Source: Bradyrhizobium tropiciagri (GTDB taxonomy: Bacteria; Pseudomonadota; Alphaproteobacteria; Rhizobiales; Xanthobacteraceae). Taken from it: DNA of 64,000 nt. Shown piece after piece: positions 25,951-35,143 of the stretch (positions are counted from its first letter, which is position 1; each line of letters begins with the position of its first letter). Below the pieces are notes generated by a model, which ran no database searches, was not told the DNA's origin, and was given only the letters and a program-made list of their open reading frames with translations. The DNA is taken from NCBI RefSeq assembly GCF_001189845.1, contig NZ_LFLZ01000029.1:1-64000 (forward strand), given 5' to 3'. Made by a program: the position numbers and the translations under genes.

Positions 25951-26192
25951 GGTCGCGCTCCTGGCGGCTGCGCCATTTCGCTTCAACCGATGTCCCGTTC
26001 CGGGACGAGCGGGCTGCTCTTGAGCACGGATTGGCAAGAACGGTGCCGTCGCGTATGCGCGCGGGGTTACGCAACGCTAATGTCTCGCCGATATGGCTAA
26101 CCGCGACGTTCCCGGAGCCGGCCGCCATGGCCGACAGGACCGAATGACTGAACCACGTCGCCGCTGCAACATGATCGCGAGTTGATCGTCCA

Positions 26193-27302
26193 ATGGCCCG
26201 GCTATCGTCGATCCCCGCCATCGTCGCCGCCGCATCCATATTGCTGTCCGTCGCCGCGCGGGCCTGCCCGGCCTTGATCGACGGCGTTCCCGCCGACCGG
26301 CTCGAGGCGCTGTCGCGCGGCGTCAATGCCGACGGCTGGATTGCCGATCCGCGCTCGGCGCCGCCGCGCGGCCTGCTGCTCGAGCTGCGCAAGGCCGGCC
26401 TGACCCACATCCGGCTGCCGGTGCCTGCCGACTTCATCATGCCGCGCTTCGCCACGCAGGCAGACATCGACGCCCGCCTGCAAACCGTCGATAGCGCGCT
26501 GAAGACCCTGCTCGGGCTCGGCTATGCGGTGTCGATCGACCTGCATTCGGGCCGGTACTTCAACGCGCTGCACAAGGACGATCCGCAGGGCGCGATGACC
26601 GAAATGAAGAGCGCCTGGCGCGAGCTGGCGCGGATCATCCAGCGCTACCCGTCCGATCGGGTGTTTGCGGAACTCCTGAACGAGCCTGAGGTCGATGCCG
26701 CGCAATGGCAAGGCGAAGCCCGGGAGCTGGCCGGCTTCATTCGCCAATTGCTGCCGCAAACCACGCTGATCACGGGCCCGGTCAACTGGCAGCGCGCGGA
26801 TTCGCTGCCCGACTTTAAGCCACTCGACGATCCGAACGTCGTCTATGCCATCCACTTCTACGATCCGATGGTGTTCACCCATCAGGCTCATTGGGATCCG
26901 AACGAGCCGCTGCACGATGTCGTCGGATTGCCCTATCCGGCCCGCGCCGACGATCCCAGGGTGCAACAGCTGCGGGAACAGCTGACCGTGCTGAACAGGC
27001 CCAAGGCGCTCGCGATGGTCGATCGTGCCATCCCCGACCGCGGCATCGACAAATGGCTCGAACCCGCAGCCGCCTGGCAGCGGCAATATTCCCGTCCGAT
27101 CATTATCAATGAGTTCGGGGTGCTCAAGGCCGGTGCGCCGCGCGACAGCCGGTTGCGCTGGCTCGCCGGCGTCACGGCTTACGCCCGGCAGCAATGCTGG
27201 GGCTGGACACATTGGGAAATGTCACAGGGCTTTGGCCTGGCCGACGCCGTCACCGGCAAGGCCGACCAAGGGGTGCTCAAGGCGCTGCTCGGAACCCGCT
27301 AG
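26193..27302 (+). CDS. Exported glycoside hydrolase family 5 (cellulase-like)
   Basis: 369 residues, signal peptide RLSSIPAIVAAASILLSVAARA. A GH5 TIM barrel follows: THIRLPVPADF, YAVSIDLHSGR, the acid/base VFAELLNEPEV, YAIHFYDPMVFTHQ, and the nucleophile IINEFGVLKAG near the end with WGWTHWEMSQGFGL. These enzymes cut beta-1,4-glucans or related polysaccharides in the periplasm or outside. It is just upstream of a polysaccharide-polymerase-like membrane protein on the same strand, suggesting processing of a surface glucan rather than plant-cell-wall attack. Confidence 0.88.
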   Translation: MARLSSIPAIVAAASILLSVAARACPALIDGVPADRLEALSRGVNADGWIADPRSAPPRGLLLELRKAGLTHIRLPVPADFIMPRFATQADIDARLQTVDSALKTLLGLGYAVSIDLHSGRYFNALHKDDPQGAMTEMKSAWRELARIIQRYPSDRVFAELLNEPEVDAAQWQGEARELAGFIRQLLPQTTLITGPVNWQRADSLPDFKPLDDPNVVYAIHFYDPMVFTHQAHWDPNEPLHDVVGLPYPARADDPRVQQLREQLTVLNRPKALAMVDRAIPDRGIDKWLEPAAAWQRQYSRPIIINEFGVLKAGAPRDSRLRWLAGVTAYARQQCWGWTHWEMSQGFGLADAVTGKADQGVLKALLGTR

Positions 27303-27396
27303 CGCGGTCTGGTTAACCCGTTTTTACACAATGCACGGCTAGATCGACGATGCGGTGTGGTGTGCCCACACGTCCGGTCATCTTAGGTCAGAGCCT

Positions 27397-28899
27397 GTGC
27401 AAGCAGAGATAGCCCCGCGGCCGCTGTTGGCCGGCGACTTGCTTCCGGCGCTCGGCATCGCCGTGGCATCGATCGCCTTCGCGCCAATCATGCAGGCGGC
27501 CAACGCCGGGCTCGCGATCGTCGTCGAAAGCCTGATCGGCTGCGCCATCGTGCTCGCGGCACCGGCCTACGCGCCGTCGATTGCCGTCTTCATCATCTTC
27601 TTCCAGAACCTGTTCGTCTCGATCCTGTCATCCTACATGACGACCGAGCAGGAGATGGATTTCGTCAAGGGCTACAATTTCCTCATATGCGCCGTCATGT
27701 GGCTGGTGACGCTGGCACTGTATGTGCTGCGCGAGCGCAAGCATTCCACTGACGTCGACCGGATCATGAAATGGGGGCTGATGACCCTCGCGGTTGTGAC
27801 GGGGTATTTCCTGCTCGGCGCCACGCAGGATTCGCATGCGGCCCTCGTCTATCTGCGCAACATCGCGTTTCCGATCTTTCTGTTTCAGCTGTCGCTGCTG
27901 ACCGCCGCAAGCTTCGAGATCCGCGTCACGCCGTTCCTGGTGGCCGTCGCAGCGCTGCTGATCGTCTGCGGATATGTCGAACTGATGTTCCGCGATTTCT
28001 GGCTCACCATCACCAATGGCTACACATTCTGGCATTTCGACGAGCTGAAGGCGACCCGCTCAGGAGCCTGGGAGGCCGAGATGCGCCAAACCGGCAACGT
28101 CCCGGTGGATCTGATCGACCGCTTCCGCTTCAGCTTTCTCAACAGCCCGCTGTTCGAGGAACTCGGCCTTTCGTCGATGATGCGCATCTTCGGACCGAAC
28201 ATGAGCCCGATCAGCTTCGGCTACGGGATCGCCTTCTCCATCCTGTTCTTGTTCGCGGTCGGATATCGCTGGCTGGCGCTGGCCGCGATCCCGCTGCTGA
28301 TCTGCTGCAGCGTGAAGGGCGCGCTCATCCTGGTGATCTTCGTTGCCTTGGCATGGACCTCGACCTGGCTGCTCGGCGCGACCATCACGCTTGCCGTCGC
28401 GCTGGTCGGACTCGCGGGTTACGCGATCGTTGCGATCTATATCGGCCTCCAGATCGGCGACTTCCACGTGATCGGCTTCATGGGCGGCTGGGACGGATTC
28501 CGGCAGAACCCGATCGGCCGCGGGCTCGGCGTCGGCGGCAATCTTTCCGAAGGCTATTTCTCGATCGACTGGAACGCCGCGCAGGCGGCCGGCACCATGG
28601 ACGGCGCGGTGGAAAGCGCGGTCGGCGTGCTGCTCTACCAGATGGGCATCGGCGCACTGGTGCCGCTCGGCTTTTTCTTTGCGATGGCGCTGAAGGCCTG
28701 GCGCCTCTACGCCTCGTCCGGAATCCTCATCCAAGGGCTCGCCGCGTTCGGCACGATGGTCGTGCTGGTGAACGGCATCTTCCAGGAAGAGGCGCTGTTT
28801 GCGCCGCCGGCGCTCGGGCTGTTGCTGTGCCTGACTGGGCTCGTGATCGGCCATCATTTGCGCACGCAAGGCGACGATCCAAAGGCCGCCGGCCGATAG
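27397..28899 (+). CDS. Polytopic membrane protein, O-antigen polymerase/ligase-like
   Basis: About 500 residues with roughly ten to twelve hydrophobic segments and one large loop (about residues 200-260: FWHFDELKATRSGAWEAEMRQT...). Layout, and the RNPIGRGLGVGGNLSEGYF segment in the late loop, resemble Wzy/WaaL/ExoQ-type polysaccharide polymerases; G-x-G-x-G late loops are common there. The start is uncertain: GTG at 27397 or GTG at 27355, neither with a strong ribosome-binding site. It follows the GH5 gene by about 95 bases; a joint role in polysaccharide assembly is likely but unproven. Confidence 0.65.
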   Translation: MQAEIAPRPLLAGDLLPALGIAVASIAFAPIMQAANAGLAIVVESLIGCAIVLAAPAYAPSIAVFIIFFQNLFVSILSSYMTTEQEMDFVKGYNFLICAVMWLVTLALYVLRERKHSTDVDRIMKWGLMTLAVVTGYFLLGATQDSHAALVYLRNIAFPIFLFQLSLLTAASFEIRVTPFLVAVAALLIVCGYVELMFRDFWLTITNGYTFWHFDELKATRSGAWEAEMRQTGNVPVDLIDRFRFSFLNSPLFEELGLSSMMRIFGPNMSPISFGYGIAFSILFLFAVGYRWLALAAIPLLICCSVKGALILVIFVALAWTSTWLLGATITLAVALVGLAGYAIVAIYIGLQIGDFHVIGFMGGWDGFRQNPIGRGLGVGGNLSEGYFSIDWNAAQAAGTMDGAVESAVGVLLYQMGIGALVPLGFFFAMALKAWRLYASSGILIQGLAAFGTMVVLVNGIFQEEALFAPPALGLLLCLTGLVIGHHLRTQGDDPKAAGR

Positions 28900-28959
28900 C
28901 ATACGCCACGCGGCAGGAAGCCCGGCCGCGTCGGACCGGGCCCTCTCGACCTTGCGCCG

Positions 28960-29559
28960 TCAGAGCGGTTTGATCTGCACCTTGCGGAATTTGACCACGC
29001 CCGAACCATACTGGAGCGCGACGTAGCCGCTGGCGTGCTTGGAGTCCTGCGCGTCGACGGTCTTCTGGCCGTTCAGCGTCACGACGAAATGCGGTCCCTG
29101 CGCCGTGATCTCGTAGACATTCCACTTGCCGGCCGCCTTCGGCATCGGATCGACCTTGCCGACGTCGACGATCGCGCCGGTGCCGTAGGTCGGGTCCGGC
29201 CGCTTGTCGAAGATGTTGACCTCGTAGCAGACCTTGGAGTCGATCGTCTTGTTGCCTTCGCAACGGATGAAGACGCCGCTATTGGCGTCCTCGTCGGTCC
29301 AGAACTCGGCGCGGATCTGGAAATCCTTGTATTGGGTCTTGCTGACGAGATAGGAGAGATCCTTGCCGTCGAGCTTGTCGGCGACCAGCGCGCCGTCCTT
29401 CATCGCCCAATTGGCCTTGCCGACCTCGTCCCAGTCGCCCTTCTTGGTGCTGTCGAGCAGCGTGACCCAGCCGTCGTCCCCCGATGCGGTGGTGGAGAAT
29501 TGCAGCGCGGCCGCACCGATCACAAGTCCCGCCGCCAGTATCGACAGATGCTTCTTCAA
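28960..29559 (-). CDS. Exported DUF1080 (3-keto-disaccharide hydrolase-like) protein
   Basis: 199 residues. The signal peptide is KKHLSILAAGLVIGAAALQF. The mature chain is one jelly-roll domain: WVTLLDSTKKGDWDEVGKANW, DFQIRAEFWTDEDANSGVFIRC, YEVNIFDKRPDPTYGTGAI, and SGYVALQYGSGVVKFRKVQIKPL. This is the DUF1080 / 3-keto-disaccharide hydrolase domain, a concanavalin-like fold that binds or cleaves sugars. It is convergent with the polymerase-like gene and stands alone. Confidence 0.88.
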   Translation of the reverse strand: MKKHLSILAAGLVIGAAALQFSTTASGDDGWVTLLDSTKKGDWDEVGKANWAMKDGALVADKLDGKDLSYLVSKTQYKDFQIRAEFWTDEDANSGVFIRCEGNKTIDSKVCYEVNIFDKRPDPTYGTGAIVDVGKVDPMPKAAGKWNVYEITAQGPHFVVTLNGQKTVDAQDSKHASGYVALQYGSGVVKFRKVQIKPL

Positions 29560-29778
29560 GGTTGTCCTCCCGTCTTTTGGTTGGCGCGCAACCTATCATC
29601 GTCAGCCGCGACGTAAATGCGTTTTTGATATTGCAACTGCGTTGTGTCACGCGGCGCTGACGCAATCTTGAGGTCAGACATGCATGGACGCGTCTTGTCC
29701 GGCGCAAGCGAGAGCGACTAGCATCATGCGACATACGGGCGCAGCAGTTGCCCGAGCACACGGAACTCGGAGGATACG

Positions 29779-30249
29779 ATGACGGCGTCGAGCCGGTCCT
29801 GGCGACACCTGATGACGCCGCTGCTGTTTGCCGGCACGCTGAGCGCCAGCTCCGCGGCCGAGCTCAATCCGGCCGCCGTCACCTACAAGCTGCCGGACCA
29901 GATTCCCTGGAGCCAGGTCGACGCGCGCGGCGCGCAGAATGCCGTCGTGGTCGGCGATCCGTCGAAGCCGGGCTTCTACATGGTCTACACCAAATGGACC
30001 AAGGGCAATCACTTCAGCCGTCCGCACTTCCATCCCAACGATCGCTACATCGTCGTGCTGAAAGGCACCTGGTGGGTGGGCTCGGGTCCGAAATTCGATC
30101 CCGATCACGGCACGGTGGCGATGCCGGCCGGAAGCTTCGTCACCCATTTCGGCAAGCAGGTGCACTGGGACGGTGCCAAGGACGAGGATGCCGTGCTGCT
30201 GATCATGGGCGAAGGCCCGGCCACCGCGACGGAAGTGGAGCAGAAATAG
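29779..30249 (+). CDS. Exported cupin-domain protein
   Basis: 156 residues. A signal region (DLMTPLLFAGTLSASSAAE-like; here RHLMTPLLFAGTLSASSAAE) precedes a single cupin: FSRPHFHPNDRYIVVLKGTWWVGSG carries the first metal ligands (HxH, Asp, Tyr region) and HFGKQVHWDGAKD the distal His. Function is unassigned; small periplasmic cupins often bind Fe/Mn and act on aromatic or keto compounds. AACTCGGAGGATACG gives a strong ribosome-binding site before 29779. Confidence 0.85.
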   Translation: MTASSRSWRHLMTPLLFAGTLSASSAAELNPAAVTYKLPDQIPWSQVDARGAQNAVVVGDPSKPGFYMVYTKWTKGNHFSRPHFHPNDRYIVVLKGTWWVGSGPKFDPDHGTVAMPAGSFVTHFGKQVHWDGAKDEDAVLLIMGEGPATATEVEQK

Positions 30250-30320
30250 CCGGAGGCCGATGGCTGCGTTGCGCGCCGTGGGGGCGATGCTATCATCGCA
30301 GCCCTAAGCAAGGGGTTTCG

Positions 30321-30661
30321 ATGCATCCCGCCGCCAAGCTGCAATTTGCCCGCATCGCCGACGAGTTCGCGCGATGGCGCGCCATTCCCGAACCGGAACG
30401 GCCGCCGCGCCGGCGTGGTGGTGGGGACCGGCATTCGAGTTGCGCGATGCCGTCGGCCCGCTGCCGTCGAACTGGTGCCGCCAGCTCCGCCTGCCTGACG
30501 GCGCGAGCTTTGCCGACGGCACGCGCGTGCTGCGCCAGACACTGGCCGGTCAGACCACGCTGCCCTGGCCCTATGATTTCTCGCGCAAGGTCGCATCCAC
30601 CGATTCCGACGTCCGCGACCTGCCGGTGCAGCCGTCAGACGACAGCGCGTTTCCGCCCTAG
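30321..30661 (+). pseudogene. Hypothetical protein, frameshifted near 30405
   Basis: The ATG at 30321 (AAGGGG upstream) starts MHPAAKLQFARIADEFARWR; after PEPERPP the reading frame is lost, and the adjacent frame continues APAWWWGPAFELRDAVGPLP through LPWPYDFSRKV to DDSAFPP. One missing C in a CCGCCG run explains it. Corrected length is 113 residues. The tryptophan triplet and the two conserved-looking halves suggest a genuine but uncharacterised family. Its 3' end overlaps the convergent GGDEF/EAL gene by 27 bases. Confidence 0.65.
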
Positions 30662-33600
30662 ATCCGGTCCGGCCTCGCCGATCGCCTCGTCCTCCAGCGA
30701 AGGCTGCAACGAGGGCGACGTCGACGCCTTCAGCAGCTCGGCAAGATCGCGCGGCGGCAGCGGCCGGCTGAACAGGAAGCCCTGCATCTCGTCGCAGGCA
30801 TGCGCGCGCAGGAACTCCTGCTGCTCGGAGGTCTCGACGCCCTCGGCCACGATGGTCATGCCGAGCGCCTTGCCCATGCTGATGATCGCCTGCGCGATCG
30901 CGACGTCCTCGGAATCATCGGGCAAATCGCGCACGAAGGAACGATCGATCTTGATGGTGTCGATCGGGAACTGCTTCATCAGCGACATCGACGAATAGCC
31001 GGTGCCGAAATCGTCGATCGCGAGGCGAATGCCGCGGTTCTGGATCGCGTCGAGCACGCGGACCGCCCGCGTCACGTTGCGCATCACCATGCTTTCAGTG
31101 ACCTCGAGCTGCAGCAGCGCCGGCGACATGCCGCTCGCCGCCAGCGCTTCGTCGATGTCGTCGAGCAGATTAGGATCGCCGAACTGCCGCGGCGAGAGGT
31201 TGACCGCCATGGTCACCGCCTTGAGGCCGCGGTGCTGCCACGCCATGTTCTGTGCGCAGGCTTCCTTCAGCACCCAGCGGCCGATCGGCACGATCAGGCC
31301 GATTTCCTCGGCGAGCGGGATGAACTGCCCCGGCGACACCTTGCCGAGCTCGGGATGGGTCCAGCGCAGCAATGCCTCGACGCCGCTGATCTGCCCATTC
31401 GCCATGTCGACCTTGGGCTGATACTCGAGCGAGAACTGCTCGCGTTCCAGCGCGCGGCGCAGCGCGCTCTCCATCGTCAGGCGCTCGATCGACTGCGCCT
31501 TGACTTCGTTGGAGAAGAAGCGGAAGCCGTTCTTGCCGTCCTCCTTGGCAAGATACATCGCCATGTCGGCATTCTTGGTCAGCGTCTGCACGTCGGAGCC
31601 GTCGGTCGGATACATCGCAATCCCGATCGAGGCCGTGGTGTGGCACTCATGCCCGCTGATCGTCAGCGGCTGGCTGAGCGAGATCAGGAGATCCCCGGCA
31701 ATGCGCTCGACGTCGCCCCGTTCGGCGGTTTCCTCCAGGATGACCACGAACTCGTCGCCACCGAGCCGCGCCACCACGTCGCTCGCGCGGAGCGAGCCGC
31801 GCAACCGCTCGGCGATCGCCACCAGCAGCATGTCGCCGGCGTCGTGGCCGAGCGAATCGTTGATGATCTTGAAGCGATCGAGATCGATGAACAGCACCGC
31901 GAGCTGCCGGCGATGGCGATCCGCCGCCGAAATCGCGTGACGCAGCATCTCGTTGAACGTCTCACGGTTCGGCAGATTGGTCAGGCTGTCGTGCGAGGCA
32001 AGGTATTCGATGCGCTCGTCGGCCTTGTGCTTCTCGTCGGCACGATCGAAGCTTTCGAGCGCGAATGCCAGATTGTCGGCGAGCCGCTGCAACAGCTCGG
32101 CGAACTCCGGCGTGAAGGTGTCCTTCTCGATCGCGACGAAGATCATGACGCCGACCACCCGGCCGCTGACGATCAGCGGAAACGAGGCGCCGGACTTTGT
32201 CCCGTCGAGGCGGGCCCGCTCATGAAAAGCGGCAGTCTCGGTATCGGCAAAATAGTCGTTGATGATGCAGGCCTTGCCCGACCGGAACGCCCTGCCGCAG
32301 GCGCCGCGCCCCTCCGGGTGCGCCTCGTTGACCGAGAGCGTCACCTGGCTCGCGCCCTCTGCTGCAGGGCCCGCGATCGCGACGATCCTGAGATAGTCGC
32401 TGCCGCCCTGCGCCATCGCGATGGTGGTCGACGTGAACTTGCCACCGGTCGCGGCCGCCTCGCTGACCAGTTGATACAATTCAGCGCGGGACTTCGCCCG
32501 CATGATCGCCTCATTGGTCGCGCTCAGCGCCGCGAACATCCGCGACAGCCGCTCCTTCTGCTCATCGGCCCGCGCCTTCTCGTCAGCGCGGTCGAAATTG
32601 GCGAGCGCAAACGACACGTTCTCGGCGAGCCGCTGCAACAGCGCCATCATCTCCGGACTGAAGGTGCCGAACTCGCTGGAGAGGAACACCAGCGCGCCGA
32701 TCGCCTCGCCGTTCTTGAGCAGCGGCAGGGCCGCGCCGGACTTGCTGCCGCTGTCGCGAACGACCGGATAGACATGCGATTCAGGGCCGAAGTCGCTGAG
32801 ATAATCGTTGCTGATGCAAGGCCTGCGGGTGCGGATCGCAACGCCGGTCAGCGTCTGTCCCTCCGGGCGCGTCGCATCGGCCGACAGCTGGACTTCGCGG
32901 GCGCGTACCCGGTCGGGGCCGGAAGCCGCCACGTTATCCAGGAAGACCTCGCCCGGGCGCACCAGGCGGATCGTGGCCGAGATGAACTGACCGCCGACCG
33001 CCGCGGCATCGCAGACCAGATCGAACAGCTCGCTGCGGGATTTCGCCCGCATGATCGCTTCGTTGGTCGCGCTCAGCGCCGCGAACATCCGCCTCAGCCG
33101 TTCTTTCTGCTCCTCGGTGCGCGCCTTCTCGTCGGCGCGATCGAAACTGCCGAGCGCATAGGAGACGTTGTCGGCGAGCCGTTGCAGCAGCTCGGCGAAC
33201 TCGGCCGAGAAGGTGTTGCGCTTGGCGGAGATGAACAGCATCACGCCGACCGGCTCATCGTCGACGATCAACGGAAATGCCGCGCCCGACCGCGCATCCT
33301 CGCGGTCGATGACTTCGCGGAACGGACTGTTGGCGACATCGCCCATGAAATCGTTGTTGATGCAGGCGCGCCGGGAACGGAACGCCCGGCCGCAGACGCC
33401 ACGCCCCTCGGGTCGCGCCTCGCTGCGCGAGACGTTGAGCCGGCGTGCATTCTCGGCGGTTGGACCTGCGACCGCCATCATCTCCATGAAATCGTCGCCG
33501 GGCTTCGCGATCAGGATGCTGGTGGAGTTGAACCCGCCGCCATGCGCCGCCGCGGCGCAGACCAGCTCGAACATCTCGAGCCGCGACCGCGCCCGCATGA

Positions 33601-34741
33601 TCGCCTCATTGGTCGCGCTCAGCGCCGCGAACATCCGCGACAGCCGCTCGCGCTCGGCGTCGGCCCTGGCCTTCTCGGTGGCGCGGCCGAAATTGTCGAG
33701 CGCAACCGAGACGTTCTCGGCGATCCCCGCAAGCAGCGCGATGATCTCCTCGTCGCGGGCCCAGGAATTGCCGGTGAAGAAGATCAGGACGCCGATGCTC
33801 CTGCCGAATCGGGTGAGCGGCAGCGCGACGCAAGCCATCAGGCCGCTGCCACCGGCCTGCTTCTGAGAGGGGCTCGCCGATATCGGGATATCGTGCTCGA
33901 CGCACGGCCGCTGGGTGCGGAACGCTTCGCCGCAGATCCCCTTGCCGTAGAGATTGTCCGGATCGGTCGAGAAGCGCGTCTGCGTGATCAGGTCGATCGC
34001 CTCGCCGGTGCCGGCGACGGGCTCCAGCCAGTGCGTGTCAGGCTCGGCCAGCAGCACCACGGTAGCGAAGGATTTTCCGCTGAACACCGCGGCATCGCAC
34101 ACCCGCTGATAGAGATCGTGCTCGGTCTTGGCGCGAAGGATGGCCTCGTTGGTTGCGCTGATGGCGCCGAACATGCGGTTGAGCCGGCGCATCGCCCGCT
34201 CGCCGCTCTTGCGTGACGCCTCATGGTCGAAATTGTCGAGCGCGTAGGACACGTTCGCCGCCATGCGCGCCAGCAGCGATACGATCTCCTCGCCGAGCGA
34301 GTCGACCTCGCGCCGGGTCACCATGAAGACGCCGACGCTGCGCCCGCCACAGACCAGCGGCATCGCCGCCGCCGCGCCGACGCCGGCCGCCGCGAGGCCG
34401 CTGCGCCAGGCCGCCGAACGGGCGTCGTTGACATAGTCGTTGCTGACATTGGCGCTCTGATCGCGGAACGCGCGGCCGGCGACGCCCTCCCCTTCCGGGG
34501 TGTTGGCGATCGCGGAGATCCTGATGCTGCGCAGGCGCGCGACATCGTCGCCGCAACCGGCTGCGAAAGTCAGCAGACCGGTATCCGGCTCCAGCAAAAA
34601 GACAGTCGTGGCCAGGAAGCTCCCGCTCGAGAACGCGGCTTCGCAGACCTTTCCGTACAGTTCTTCTGGTGATTTCGCGTACAGGATCGCTTCGTTGGTG
34701 GCATTCAACGCCGCGAATGTACGTCCGATGCTCGACTGCAC
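30635..34741 (-). CDS. Five-GAF sensor diguanylate cyclase/phosphodiesterase (GGDEF-EAL)
   Basis: About 1368 residues. Five tandem GAF modules of roughly 182 residues cover 7-913, each opening with RMFAALSATNEAIMRAK or a close variant and linked by Glu/Arg-rich coiled helices (DEKARADEQKERLS). The GGDEF domain follows with an intact GGDEF (994-998) and an RxxD inhibitory site five residues before it (Arg985, Asp988). The EAL domain starts at VEALLRW (Glu1122) and keeps DDFGTGYSS and IAEGVETSEQQEFL. Both enzymatic motifs are intact, so it could make and break cyclic di-GMP under control of the GAF modules. It has no membrane segment. The start is uncertain: GTG 34741 (AGGA upstream) or GTG 34765; the frame stays open over the next gene but that part is not coding. 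Confidence 0.9.
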   Translation of the reverse strand: MQSSIGRTFAALNATNEAILYAKSPEELYGKVCEAAFSSGSFLATTVFLLEPDTGLLTFAAGCGDDVARLRSIRISAIANTPEGEGVAGRAFRDQSANVSNDYVNDARSAAWRSGLAAAGVGAAAAMPLVCGGRSVGVFMVTRREVDSLGEEIVSLLARMAANVSYALDNFDHEASRKSGERAMRRLNRMFGAISATNEAILRAKTEHDLYQRVCDAAVFSGKSFATVVLLAEPDTHWLEPVAGTGEAIDLITQTRFSTDPDNLYGKGICGEAFRTQRPCVEHDIPISASPSQKQAGGSGLMACVALPLTRFGRSIGVLIFFTGNSWARDEEIIALLAGIAENVSVALDNFGRATEKARADAERERLSRMFAALSATNEAIMRARSRLEMFELVCAAAAHGGGFNSTSILIAKPGDDFMEMMAVAGPTAENARRLNVSRSEARPEGRGVCGRAFRSRRACINNDFMGDVANSPFREVIDREDARSGAAFPLIVDDEPVGVMLFISAKRNTFSAEFAELLQRLADNVSYALGSFDRADEKARTEEQKERLRRMFAALSATNEAIMRAKSRSELFDLVCDAAAVGGQFISATIRLVRPGEVFLDNVAASGPDRVRAREVQLSADATRPEGQTLTGVAIRTRRPCISNDYLSDFGPESHVYPVVRDSGSKSGAALPLLKNGEAIGALVFLSSEFGTFSPEMMALLQRLAENVSFALANFDRADEKARADEQKERLSRMFAALSATNEAIMRAKSRAELYQLVSEAAATGGKFTSTTIAMAQGGSDYLRIVAIAGPAAEGASQVTLSVNEAHPEGRGACGRAFRSGKACIINDYFADTETAAFHERARLDGTKSGASFPLIVSGRVVGVMIFVAIEKDTFTPEFAELLQRLADNLAFALESFDRADEKHKADERIEYLASHDSLTNLPNRETFNEMLRHAISAADRHRRQLAVLFIDLDRFKIINDSLGHDAGDMLLVAIAERLRGSLRASDVVARLGGDEFVVILEETAERGDVERIAGDLLISLSQPLTISGHECHTTASIGIAMYPTDGSDVQTLTKNADMAMYLAKEDGKNGFRFFSNEVKAQSIERLTMESALRRALEREQFSLEYQPKVDMANGQISGVEALLRWTHPELGKVSPGQFIPLAEEIGLIVPIGRWVLKEACAQNMAWQHRGLKAVTMAVNLSPRQFGDPNLLDDIDEALAASGMSPALLQLEVTESMVMRNVTRAVRVLDAIQNRGIRLAIDDFGTGYSSMSLMKQFPIDTIKIDRSFVRDLPDDSEDVAIAQAIISMGKALGMTIVAEGVETSEQQEFLRAHACDEMQGFLFSRPLPPRDLAELLKASTSPSLQPSLEDEAIGEAGPDLGRKRAVV
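32003..34723 (-). repeat. Five tandem ~546-bp repeats encoding GAF modules
   Basis: Repeat units of 180-183 codons begin at codons for RTFAALNATNEAIL, RMFGAISATNEAIL and three copies of RMFAALSATNEAIM. The last three units also share EGRGVCGRAFRS and DNVSYAL-type blocks and are closest to each other. The gradient of divergence points to stepwise duplication from the 3' side. Confidence 0.85.
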
Positions 34742-35143
34742 GATTCCTGAAGGCCCCGGGGCCACCCCCTTCAATCTGGGGCGGAAGCTTGCCCGCGATA
34801 GGCCTAAGTGGTGGTTAGCGTATCCGGCAAGTTGCACGACAAAGTAAACGGCTGACGAACGCGGACGGCCGTTTTCCGGGATATTACGGACGCCGGTGTG
34901 CCAGCCTGAAGCGAGGGATTGCGGGGCCCGGATCCCGGGCCTACTAGGGCCGTCCGAGCCACCAAATTCCGCATCGCGACCGTGCCCGTTCCACTCCGTG
35001 AAAACATGGCCGCGAGCACCCTGCTGGCGGTATGGCGGACCGGATTTTCTGCCCTTGCTCGCACCTCGGCGCTTTGAGAGCATGACGCCGACAACAGCAA
35101 GCAAGACCCGCGCATCACGCGGGCCGACCGCGAGGAAAATCCC
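34742..35143. other. Divergent promoter region of the GGDEF/EAL gene and the dehydrogenase operon
   Basis: 402 bases, sitting between two divergent genes, hence both promoters. Overlapping open frames on the minus strand extend the GGDEF frame but have no domain character. I see no clear operator or RNA. Confidence 0.5.

Noticed and set aside
30800..34216. A 1138-codon open frame on the plus strand
   Set aside because: It is the antisense shadow of the five-GAF gene; Arg/His/Ala-rich composition with no domain. The real frame has GGDEF and EAL motifs.
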